Assembly: GCA_024275615.1 (NCBI GenBank)
Contig: JAJRYU010000177.1
Coordinates: 1-5,656 of the forward strand
Direction: 5' to 3'
DNA length: 5,656 nucleotides
Source of the DNA: Planctomycetota bacterium
Lineage (GTDB): Bacteria > Planctomycetota > GCA-002687715 > DRQF01
The position numbers and the translations under genes are program-made. How positions within the stretch are numbered: position 1 is the first letter of the stretch; every line of letters begins with the position of its first letter. Below the pieces are notes generated by a model. It was not told the origin of the DNA and ran no database searches. It saw only the letters and a program-made list of their open reading frames with translations. Shown here one piece after another: positions 1 to 5,656 of this stretch.

Positions 1-1026
1 GTCACGTAAGAGGTAGGAGAGAATCCTGGAAAACCCCACTAAGCCGGTGAGACATCCCAGGGCAAAAAGCAAAACGGTCAACATCGGAGCTCCAAGGAAT
101 TCTAGGTGGATTAGACCCGCGAGAGTCCCCTTGACGGCGTTCAAAATGAAATAGTAGCAACCAAGAATCAAGAGAATGAAGGACCCGGATATTCCCGGTA
201 GAACCATGGCGGAAATAGCCACGATTCCGGCGACGTAGACGAACCAAAATGCCGGTCGAGGAACCTGGACGACGACATCAGTGAGTTCAATACCCTCGTA
301 GTGTTTTGCTTCGTCCTTTCTGGCTTTCTTGTCAGACCGGCGAATCTGGTTTGTGGTTTCATGGCGGCGGGCTAATTCTCGTGCCAATTGGGGATCATGA
401 GCTAAATGAGCCATCCTCAAAGGCGCGTTTTTTTCCGCCCAATAGACCTCCGCTGCATTCAATGAGCTGGGACCACGCCGGATGAGATCTTTCAAGGAGG
501 AAGACTCACCTGGGGGTGCGGCGACCGATACCCAGGTTCCAGTGGTATCGATGTCTCGATTGGGGTCGGTAACCAAATAGCCACAGAAGGCAAAAATTCC
601 AGCGACAAGAAGCCCCCAAGCCGACGCGCTTCTGCTCGTCTTGGGCATCATGCGCCACTGGACACCAACGCTGGCCAAGATCAGACCAAAGAACAGACCC
701 CGCATGATTTCTGGATAGCTGTCCATGAGGCCCGGAATAATGACGGAGCCGATCGCCATCGCCGAAAAAATACCGAGGGATAGCGGCACAAGGAAGCGCC
801 AATCTACGGAGTCGCATGCTTGAGTGAGGCGCAGCTTATTTTCCGGTTTGCACCGAGAAGCGAGATATTGAAACAAGGCAATCATTGGTTTGGCATTGAG
901 TGATTTCACTGCGGAAATAAATCTGGAGTAGATGCCAAGGATGAGGGCCATGGTGCCACCGCTAACGCCTGGTATGACATCGGCAATCCCCATGCAGAGG
1001 CCTTTCCAAAGTACCTGCCAGTTCAT
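1..1026 (-). CDS. DUF368 family (PopT-like) polytopic membrane protein, 3' end cut by the window
   Basis: The frame is open for 342 codons from ATG 1026 to the window edge, with no stop seen, so the C-terminus is missing. The start has a GAGGAG ribosome site at 1033-1038 with a 6-nt spacer. The family signature appears twice: IPGVSGGT at residues 18-25, followed by MALILGIY, and LPGISGSF at 276-283, followed by ILLILGCYY. This is the internal duplication typical of DUF368. Hydrophobic segments lie near residues 78-100, 107-122, 135-152, 258-280, 282-302 and 313-336. Members of this family (PopT) have been shown to help return undecaprenyl phosphate across the cytoplasmic membrane for reuse in envelope synthesis; that role here is inferred by family. 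Residues 153-257 form an unusually long, charged, hydrophilic stretch between the two halves. The gene lies 49 bp after bioF in the same direction and is probably cotranscribed, but it has no obvious link to biotin. The family call is firm and the function is likely. Confidence 0.92.
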   Translation of the reverse strand, partial: MNWQVLWKGLCMGIADVIPGVSGGTMALILGIYSRFISAVKSLNAKPMIALFQYLASRCKPENKLRLTQACDSVDWRFLVPLSLGIFSAMAIGSVIIPGLMDSYPEIMRGLFFGLILASVGVQWRMMPKTSRSASAWGLLVAGIFAFCGYLVTDPNRDIDTTGTWVSVAAPPGESSSLKDLIRRGPSSLNAAEVYWAEKNAPLRMAHLAHDPQLARELARRHETTNQIRRSDKKARKDEAKHYEGIELTDVVVQVPRPAFWFVYVAGIVAISAMVLPGISGSFILLILGCYYFILNAVKGTLAGLIHLEFLGAPMLTVLLFALGCLTGLVGFSRILSYLLRD

Positions 1027-1075
1027 CGTTGTCTCCTCATGGCCATTTTGTGGTGTTTCAGTTCGGCAACCGAAT

Positions 1076-2224
1076 CTAACAACCTCGCTTTGAAGTCGCG
1101 AGCTGCAGCGAGGACAGGGCCTCTCCCAAGGCGCTGATTTCCTTTTCGGAATGCGAGGCAGAAATACTGAGGCGCAGTTTACATTGTGCCTTAGGCACGG
1201 TGGGAGGTCGTATCGCCGGAACATCGAAGCCTTTGGCAAGGAGAGCCGCAGACGCCTTGAGAGCCTCCCGGGCGCTTGTCATACCAATTGTGACAATCTG
1301 AACAGAACATGGACGTGAGAGGATTTCTGCCAGATGACCTAGGTTGCGATTCAGAGATCTTCTTGGTGGTGATTCTTCGCCTCCCAAACGCATCGACACC
1401 CGTGCCGCAGCGGCGATAGGGGCTGGCAGTGCCGTTGAGAACACTTGAGTGCGGGCGCGATTGAATAGCAAACTGCAACTAATGGAATCCGTCGCCACGA
1501 ATCCTCCCAAAAGCCCGAACGCTTTGCTCAAAGTTCCAGTCTGAAATTGGATGTTTGCGCTGACTCCTTGGAGTTCGGCGATGCCTCCGCCGTATCTTCC
1601 AAAGACAAGAGTGGCGTGAGCTTCATCAACACAAAGTGTGGCGCCGGATGCTTGGCTGATTGTCACGAGTTTTCCCAGATCTGCGATTTCGCCTGTCATG
1701 CTGAACAAGGAGTCGGTCACGACCAGTTTGCGCCGTCTTTTGGATGAACGGATTCGTGTTTCTAAATCAACCATGTTCAGGTGTTCATAGACGGTGATTT
1801 TCGCGCCTTGCTGATGCGCCAAACGACAACCGTCAATCAGGCTGGCGTGATTCGATTGATCTGAGAATATTTCGAGATCTTCCCCGGCGAGAGCGCTCAA
1901 CAATCCGACATTTGCGGCATACCCAGTTGGGAAAAGCAAGGAGGCCTCGGTGCCTTTGAGGGTCGCGATATCTTGTTCGAGAGATACGTGGTGTTCGGTG
2001 CGGCCGGAGACGAGTGCTGACGCACGGGGGCCACAACCTGACTCTTGCCAACAGTCGTTCGCGGCGCCAATAACTTCCGGATGATGACTCAAACCAAGGT
2101 AGTCATTGGTTGAGAACAACGTTGTTCTCCTATCGTTTGCCGACACGCGAGGTTCTCGCTTGAGGGATTTTGCCTCTAACTCAGACAAGATCTCGCGTGC
2201 CCAACTGTTCCATGAGTCGTTCAT
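1076..2224 (-). CDS. bioF: 8-amino-7-oxononanoate synthase BioF
   Basis: This PLP-dependent enzyme condenses a pimeloyl thioester with L-alanine to 8-amino-7-oxononanoate (KAPA), the first step of the late biotin pathway. The product is 382 residues, close to the 384 of E. coli BioF. Alpha-oxoamine synthase landmarks are present: NDYLGLSHHP at 40-49, GPRASALVSGRTEHH at 65-79, SNHASL at 124-129 (His126 stacks on PLP), VDEAH at 199-203 (Asp200, His203), TGTLSKAFG at 229-237 with Schiff-base Lys234, and RPPTVP at 339-344 near the C-terminus. I chose ATG 2224 because its ATGA overlaps the bioD stop and the N-terminus then matches the family. A GTG at 2287 would add 21 unconserved residues inside bioD. 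No strong Shine-Dalgarno precedes 2224, so translation probably depends on coupling to bioD. The motif usually read as FSMDG is FSMTG here (Thr177). The stop is TAG. Confidence 0.96.
   Translation of the reverse strand: MNDSWNSWAREILSELEAKSLKREPRVSANDRRTTLFSTNDYLGLSHHPEVIGAANDCWQESGCGPRASALVSGRTEHHVSLEQDIATLKGTEASLLFPTGYAANVGLLSALAGEDLEIFSDQSNHASLIDGCRLAHQQGAKITVYEHLNMVDLETRIRSSKRRRKLVVTDSLFSMTGEIADLGKLVTISQASGATLCVDEAHATLVFGRYGGGIAELQGVSANIQFQTGTLSKAFGLLGGFVATDSISCSLLFNRARTQVFSTALPAPIAAAARVSMRLGGEESPPRRSLNRNLGHLAEILSRPCSVQIVTIGMTSAREALKASAALLAKGFDVPAIRPPTVPKAQCKLRLSISASHSEKEISALGEALSSLQLATSKRGC
2112..2129. repeat. Perfect 18-bp palindrome inside bioF
   Basis: GAGAACAAC joined directly to GTTGTTCTC is a perfect inverted repeat of 18 bases near the 5' end of bioF, covering codons for about residues 33-38 just before the NDYLGL motif. 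It could act as an intragenic protein-binding site or a DNA cruciform, or be chance within coding constraint. No function is shown. Confidence 0.4.
2221..2224 (-). other. bioD-bioF ATGA start/stop overlap
   Basis: On the minus strand ATGA holds the bioF ATG (2224-2222) and the bioD TGA (2223-2221). With no strong ribosome site ahead of bioF, this suggests that ribosomes ending bioD reinitiate on bioF. Confidence 0.85.
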
Positions 2225-2886
2225 ATGTGCGCTCGGATTTGCTGCAAGATCGTTGAGATTGCCAAGCGAGTTTGACTGGCATTGCACGAGCTCGTACGAG
2301 GCAAGAAGACCATGGGTACCCTCGGAAGTATCCGCATAAGAGTGTCCGGATTATGCTCCGAGCTTACGTCGGCTTGGATCGTGTTAAGAACAACAGAAAC
2401 GATGGGAATCGAGTGTTGGCGCAGAATCGAGACCGCTGAACGAACTTCGTGGACGCAACCGAGCCTATTACTTGCAACGACCAAAGCTGAAGCTTTCAGG
2501 TCGCGTGCCAGGTTGGTCGCGTCGGCCTTCCAGGTGAGAGGGGAAAGGAGGCCCCCGGCTGTTTCAATGACCAATATCTCGCAACACTCAGCGATGCTCT
2601 TGATTGTGGCAACCCAGTTTTTGGCGTCTAACTCCACACCCTCCAAATCGGCAGCGACCGGGGGGGCCAAAGGAGCTTCCAAGCGGACGAGGGCTCGCGC
2701 TGGTGCCTCTTGTCCCGAAGCGCTTGCTAACAAGGCTCCGTCTTCCTCTGCTTCTCCAGAACAACCGCTTTCCACAGGTTTGACTGCTTTGACACGAATG
2801 CCCTGGCGTGCAGCCTCTTTTAGCAACAAGCAAGCGACATGGGTCTTGCCCACCTCTGTCCCCGTGCCGACAACGACAACGTTCAT
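2221..2886 (-). CDS. bioD: ATP-dependent dethiobiotin synthetase BioD
   Basis: BioD closes the ureido ring of 7,8-diaminononanoate using CO2 and ATP, giving dethiobiotin, the BioB substrate. The protein has 221 residues (E. coli has 225). It opens with the family P-loop GTGTEVGKT at 7-15 (Lys14, Thr15). KPVESG follows at 36-41 (the conserved substrate and carbamate lysine is Lys36), then Asp49 in an EDGALL segment, ETAGG at 108-112 (usually EGAGG), NRLGCVHEV at 140-148 and Asn168 in VVLNTI, at the position of the nucleotide-base asparagine. The start is ATG 2886, which forms an ATGA overlap with the bioA stop. A longer reading from TTG 2925 would put 13 extra residues ahead of the beta-strand and P-loop and is rejected. 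The gene's TGA overlaps the bioF ATG in the same manner. No strong ribosome site precedes it, which fits translational coupling. The product acts in the cytoplasm, probably as a homodimer as in the family. Confidence 0.96.
   Translation of the reverse strand: MNVVVVGTGTEVGKTHVACLLLKEAARQGIRVKAVKPVESGCSGEAEEDGALLASASGQEAPARALVRLEAPLAPPVAADLEGVELDAKNWVATIKSIAECCEILVIETAGGLLSPLTWKADATNLARDLKASALVVASNRLGCVHEVRSAVSILRQHSIPIVSVVLNTIQADVSSEHNPDTLMRILPRVPMVFLPRTSSCNASQTRLAISTILQQIRAHI
2883..2886 (-). other. bioA-bioD ATGA start/stop overlap
   Basis: On the minus strand ATGA holds the bioD ATG (2886-2884) and the bioA TGA (2885-2883). It is the same arrangement as at the bioD-bioF junction and supports coupled translation and both start choices. 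Confidence 0.85.
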
Positions 2887-4286
2887 GGGTTTTGTCTCGC
2901 TTCGGTGTCTTGGTGTTCTTCCCAAAGAGTATTGACGCCATACTTCACTGCGGACACCAAGCGCTGAAGATCTCTTGTTGAGAAGTTGATTGCTGGCATA
3001 AGTACGATGACGTCGCCAAGTGGTCGAAGAAAGACGTTCTTGTCTTGGGCGTAACGGCAGATCTTCATGCCTACGCGTTCGCTCACTGGAAACGGTTTCT
3101 TGGTCGTTTTGCAGGCGACAATCTCGATGCCGACTGCCAATCCGTACTGTCGGATTTCTCCAACAAGGGGGTGATCTCTTAGGTCGAGTAGCTGTTTCGT
3201 CAGCGTTTCTTTGAGAGCGCGAACATTTTCAAGAACACCTTCCTCGGCGATGGTAGAAAGCGTGGCTAAGGCAGCTGCGGCTGCGAGTTGATTGCCGGTG
3301 AAAGTGTGACCATGAAAAAAAGTTCGCCCTTCCGCTGGGCGCCCTAAGAAGGCGCGATAGGTCTTCTCTTTTGCCAGGGTCACTGCCATTGGCAAGTAGC
3401 CTCCAGTCAGTCCCTTGGCCAGACAAAGCAAGTCGGGGGAGATCCCCTCGGTCTTGGCAACAAAAAGATCGCCAGATCGGCCCATACCAGAAGCCACCTC
3501 GTCAAAGATGAGAAGAGCTCCAGCTTTCTTGGTCGCCCGTTCGACCTGTTTGAGGAAACCTTCGGGATAGGTGATGATTCCCGCGGCCCCCTGAAAACCG
3601 GGTTCAATCACCACTCCCGCCAATGTGCTCGCATTTTCTTCAATCAGATCGACGACTTCTTGCGTGCAGTCGTTGTGACAAGAAATGGGATCTTCTCCCA
3701 AAGGGCAACGGTAGCAGTATGGCGAGGGACCGCGAACGACATCGAATCTTAGCGCTTGAAAACGATCATGGATTCCGCCAATTCCCCCTAACGACACCGA
3801 ACCCATCGTGTCGCCATGATAAGCCAGACCCAATGACAGAAAACGTGTACGTTTATGACCTTCAACTTCCTCGCTTTGTTGATGGTATTGCAGAGCCATT
3901 TTGAGCGCAACTTCAACAGCCGTACTCCCATTGTCCGAATAGAACACACGAGAGAGCCCATGGGGTGCTAAGGCAATGAGGCGCTGGGCCAAGGTCACTG
4001 CCAGAGGATTGCTATTCCCCAGGAAGGTCGTGTGGGCCACCTTGTCAAGCTGGTTCTTAATGGCACTTGTAATTTTTGGGTGCTGATGTCCTAGAAGGTT
4101 GCACCACAGTGAGGAGACACCGTCCAGGAAACTCCTGCCATCACAGTCAAAGAGCTCATGTCCACGGGCCGATTCAATCATTAGGGGCGATTCGTCGGCA
4201 TAGACGCTCATGGGGGTGAATGGATGCCAACAGTGAGCCACATCCGTTGCCATGAACAGGGCGCGGTTTTCCTCGTTTGGTATCAT
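2883..4286 (-). CDS. bioA: Adenosylmethionine-8-amino-7-oxononanoate aminotransferase BioA (DAPA synthase)
   Basis: This class III PLP aminotransferase converts KAPA to 7,8-diaminononanoate. It has 467 residues, about 40 more than E. coli BioA. Visible motifs are WHPFTPM at 20-26, SSLWCNLLGH at 58-67, YSDNGSTAVEVALKM at 116-130, AYHGDTMGSVSLG at 156-168, the IFDEVASGMGR segment at 260-270 (Asp262 pairs with the PLP ring nitrogen), CLAKGLTGGYLP at 288-299 with Schiff-base Lys291, FHGHTFTGNQLA at 324-335 and RPLGDVI at 421-427. Part of the extra length is a cysteine-rich stretch with Cys191, Cys194, Cys203 and Cys207. ATG 4286 lies 6 bp after the bioB stop and has AGG at 4292-4294 with a 5-nt spacer. 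The later Met12 lacks a ribosome site. Classical BioA uses S-adenosylmethionine as amino donor, and a related BioK type uses lysine. Parts of this sequence resemble the Bacillus BioK type, so the donor is not settled by inspection. Confidence 0.95.
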   Translation of the reverse strand: MIPNEENRALFMATDVAHCWHPFTPMSVYADESPLMIESARGHELFDCDGRSFLDGVSSLWCNLLGHQHPKITSAIKNQLDKVAHTTFLGNSNPLAVTLAQRLIALAPHGLSRVFYSDNGSTAVEVALKMALQYHQQSEEVEGHKRTRFLSLGLAYHGDTMGSVSLGGIGGIHDRFQALRFDVVRGPSPYCYRCPLGEDPISCHNDCTQEVVDLIEENASTLAGVVIEPGFQGAAGIITYPEGFLKQVERATKKAGALLIFDEVASGMGRSGDLFVAKTEGISPDLLCLAKGLTGGYLPMAVTLAKEKTYRAFLGRPAEGRTFFHGHTFTGNQLAAAAALATLSTIAEEGVLENVRALKETLTKQLLDLRDHPLVGEIRQYGLAVGIEIVACKTTKKPFPVSERVGMKICRYAQDKNVFLRPLGDVIVLMPAINFSTRDLQRLVSAVKYGVNTLWEEHQDTEARQNP

Positions 4287-4292
4287 GGCTAC

Positions 4293-5273
4293 CTAATTCT
4301 CCAAGACTTCGGCTTCAAATCCAGCAGCGCGAATCATGGACAGGTCTGCCGACGGACCTTGCCCTGATGTGGTTAGGTAACCATTGGTGAAGATAGAATT
4401 AGCGGCAAAAAGAGCAAGAGGTTGCAACGGTCCTAAGACGATTTCTCGTCCTCCGGCCAGACGAATGTCGATGGCTTTAGGATTTGCCAGCCTGACGAGT
4501 GCCAAGGTTCTCAACGCGTCTCGGGGCGACACTCTCTCTACTGACGCCATCGGAGTCCCCGGCCGCGGGTCAAGGAAATTTATTGGAATCGATTCGACGT
4601 CTAGTTCTCTCAACGTAAAGGCCAAATCGATCCTATCTTTCGGGCTTTCTCCCATGCCCATGATACCGCCGCAGCAGGCTTCCATGCCAGCACCTCTCGC
4701 TGCCTTGACGGTGGCAACGCGGTCGCCAAAGGAGTGAGTGCTGCAAACCTGCGGAAAATGGGAAGCTGAAGTCTCCAGGTTGTGGTTGTAGCGGTCAACG
4801 CCGGCCTGAGCGAGTGACTGGGCTTCACGGGAATTGAGAAGCCCCAGCGAAGCACAGAGCTTGATGTTGTAGTTCTTCTTGATTGCCGTAGCGGCGCGAC
4901 ACATGGTCTCCAAGTCAGATGAGCTGGGAGAACGCGTCGCTGTCACCATACAGTAAGTGACGGCGCCCATTTTTACGGCTTGTCTTGCACCTTCGACGAG
5001 ATCGTCGACACTTTGGCGGGGATATATGGCCGCATCAGTTTGATACTGGACGCTTTGTGTGCAGAATGTGCAATCCTCAGGACAAGCTCCGCTCTTGGCG
5101 TTTTGCAAAACATGAACCCGTACGCCCATGCCAGCTTGTCGTTTGCGGACTTGAAAAGCCGCCTGCAGGACTTCCAGCAACTCGGCATCAGGCGAGTCGA
5201 GAATCGCATGTGCTTCATCGTTTGTTAGATCTTGGCCAGCCAGCACGCGCCCGGCGAGTTCGTTCCATTCCAT
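4293..5273 (-). CDS. bioB: Biotin synthase BioB (radical SAM)
   Basis: BioB inserts sulfur into dethiobiotin to form biotin by radical SAM chemistry. The protein has 326 residues, of the usual size. The radical SAM cluster motif CxxxCxxC is at Cys64, Cys68 and Cys71 (CPEDCTFC). The auxiliary [2Fe-2S] cluster, which donates the sulfur, should be held by Cys108 (TYCMVTATR), Cys140 (LCASLGLL), Cys200 or Cys201 (EACCGGIMGMGES) and Arg271 (DIRLAGGRE). The substrate-site motif YNHNLETS is at 162-169, and INFLDPRPGTP is at 231-241. All the ligand residues expected of an active enzyme are present. ATG 5273 is preceded by AGGAG (5282-5286 on this strand) with an 8-nt spacer. An out-of-frame ATG seven bases upstream is ignored. 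As first gene of the cluster, its upstream region is where the operon promoter should lie. It ends in TAG 6 bp before bioA. Confidence 0.97.
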   Translation of the reverse strand: MEWNELAGRVLAGQDLTNDEAHAILDSPDAELLEVLQAAFQVRKRQAGMGVRVHVLQNAKSGACPEDCTFCTQSVQYQTDAAIYPRQSVDDLVEGARQAVKMGAVTYCMVTATRSPSSSDLETMCRAATAIKKNYNIKLCASLGLLNSREAQSLAQAGVDRYNHNLETSASHFPQVCSTHSFGDRVATVKAARGAGMEACCGGIMGMGESPKDRIDLAFTLRELDVESIPINFLDPRPGTPMASVERVSPRDALRTLALVRLANPKAIDIRLAGGREIVLGPLQPLALFAANSIFTNGYLTTSGQGPSADLSMIRAAGFEAEVLEN

Positions 5274-5322
5274 TTATCATTCTCCTGGGGCGATCTTGTG
5301 TTCCGATTGTCCTCGATTCAAT

Positions 5323-5338
5323 GGCTGATCGATCAGCC
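5323..5338. repeat. Perfect 16-bp palindrome, candidate operator
   Basis: The sequence GGCTGATCGATCAGCC equals its own reverse complement over all 16 bases, and symmetry stops at the flanking bases 5322 and 5339. It contains two GATC sites. It lies 50 bp upstream of the bioB ATG and about 106 bp upstream of the GTG of the divergent gene. It is directly adjacent to the upstream side of the weak bioB -35 candidate. This position suits an operator bound by a dimeric repressor. It has no loop and no following T-run, so it is not a terminator. The regulatory role is inferred. Confidence 0.45.
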
Positions 5339-5433
5339 GCCACTTTGAAGGGCTGCCCCTCGAATGACATTTTTGCTATCTTTGGACCGCTTCGAGAATC
5401 CTGGTCAGAAACGTCGGTAGAGCAACCGATTGA

Positions 5434-5438
5434 AGGAG
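5434..5438 (+). promoter_or_regulatory. Ribosome binding site that fixes the GTG start at 5445
   Basis: AGGAG stands 6 nt before the GTG at 5445-5447. An in-frame TAG at 5418 rules out starts further upstream, and the only other nearby option, TTG 5430, would lie before the ribosome site. This decides the GTG start. Confidence 0.75.
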
Positions 5439-5444
5439 ACGCAC

Positions 5445-5656
5445 GTGAGAAAGTACCTTCATTTCATAGTGTTTTGTTTAGTCATCGGAGGCGTTTCGGC
5501 TCAAGTGACTTGCAACCAGTTTGAAGTTGCATCCAAGGTCGAATCTGAAAAACTCTTGCTTTCGATAAACAGCGATCTACCAGACAACACCCGCATTTCG
5601 GTGACAGTCTCTCGGCGATATTGGCGCAAGGGTCAACGAGCAGTCTTCAGTTTTGA
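5445..5656 (+). CDS. Predicted secreted protein of unknown function, 5' part only
   Basis: The frame starts at GTG 5445 behind a good AGGAG site and stays open for 70 codons to the window edge, so the C-terminal part is missing. The N-terminus looks like a Sec signal peptide: MRKYLH gives the positive start, FIVFCLVIGG the hydrophobic core, and VSA at 17-19 a type I cleavage site before Gln20. Cys23 sits in QVTC, which is a poor lipobox, so a lipoprotein is less likely. The mature part is polar and alternates like a beta-rich extracellular domain (LLLSINSDLPDNTRISVTV at 37-55, then SRRYWRKGQ at 56-64). I do not recognise the family. It is transcribed away from bioB and may share its control region, but nothing links it to biotin. 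Export from the cytoplasm is inferred from the signal peptide alone. Confidence 0.72.
   Translation, partial: MRKYLHFIVFCLVIGGVSAQVTCNQFEVASKVESEKLLLSINSDLPDNTRISVTVSRRYWRKGQRAVFSF

Larger units (their letters stand above)
5274..5444. promoter_or_regulatory. Divergent intergenic region upstream of bioB and the secreted-protein gene
   Basis: These 171 bp separate two divergently read genes and must carry promoters for both. On the minus strand a weak sigma70-like pair is TTGAAT (5316-5321) and CAAGAT (5293-5298) with a 17-bp spacer, matching consensus at 4/6 and 3/6, so it is only a candidate. On the plus strand a TATCTT element at 5377-5382 resembles a -10 box but has no good -35 partner. 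The perfect palindrome 5323-5338 lies here. I did not recognise a BirA-type operator, a BioR-type TTATMTATAA site or a riboswitch. Biotin operons are often repressed by the biotin ligase BirA, but nothing seen shows that here. Confidence 0.45.

Noticed and set aside
1062..1074. Small inverted repeat TTCGG-CAA-CCGAA just after the bioF stop, considered as a terminator
   Set aside because: The stem has only 5 bp, and no U-run follows it in the transcript, so termination is unlikely.
2225..2287. GTG 2287 as the bioF start, adding 21 residues
   Set aside because: It lies well inside bioD, has no strong ribosome site, and adds residues not matched in the family. ATG 2224 gives the usual length and an ATGA overlap.
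2887..2925. TTG 2925 as the bioD start, adding 13 residues
   Set aside because: BioD proteins begin just before the first beta-strand and P-loop, which fits ATG 2886 with the ATGA overlap.
2282..2935. Plus-strand open frame of 217 codons opposite bioD and the end of bioA
   Set aside because: It lies fully antisense to genes with clear motifs, has no recognisable domain, and is rich in Arg, Ser, Thr and Ala as expected of a shadow frame.
5220..5370. Minus-strand frame from ATG 5370 reading out of frame into the start of bioB, considered as a leader peptide
   Set aside because: No ribosome site precedes its ATG and its translation is arginine-rich and featureless; chance is the simpler explanation.
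5359..5396. CTCGAA (5359-5364) and TTCGAG (5391-5396) inverted pair in the intergenic region
   Set aside because: The arms have only 6 bp and are 26 bp apart, which is expected by chance in a region of this size.
4985..5524. Plus-strand open frame of 179 codons running from inside bioB across the intergenic region
   Set aside because: It is antisense to the BioB cluster-binding region, its translation resembles no family, and it overlaps the better-supported signal-peptide gene in another frame.

Overview
The window holds a compact biotin-synthesis cluster on the minus strand, read from right to left as bioB, bioA, bioD, bioF. It is followed 49 bp downstream by a membrane protein of the DUF368 family, which runs off the left edge. 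At the right edge, after a 171-bp divergent intergenic region, a plus-strand gene for a predicted secreted protein begins and runs off the window.

The four bio enzymes make up the late pathway. BioF condenses a pimeloyl thioester with alanine, BioA transaminates the product, BioD closes the ureido ring, and BioB inserts sulfur to give biotin. The genes are very tightly packed: 6 bp between bioB and bioA, and ATGA start/stop overlaps at bioA-bioD and bioD-bioF. This supports one polycistronic mRNA with translational coupling. All four proteins are full length and keep their main catalytic motifs, so the module looks functional. No pimeloyl-forming gene (bioC, bioH, bioW, bioI or similar) is in the window, so that step must be encoded elsewhere. 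The DUF368 gene has its own good ribosome site and no terminator is visible before it, so it is probably a passenger of the same transcript. Its family (PopT) acts in undecaprenyl-phosphate recycling rather than biotin synthesis.

The intergenic region 5274-5444 contains a perfect 16-bp palindrome (5323-5338), the best candidate for an operator. No convincing BirA-type or BioR-type operator was recognised.

The organism is a bacterium of roughly 50% G+C by eye, probably Gram-negative. The character of the BioB and BioF sequences, the DUF368 protein with a long internal insert and the secreted protein would suit a planctomycete or another environmental group. That is only an impression and was not tested by any search. 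Apart from the palindromes, the DUF368 insert and the unidentified secreted protein, this looks like an ordinary metabolic region. I see no defence system, mobile element, CRISPR array, tRNA or rRNA here.
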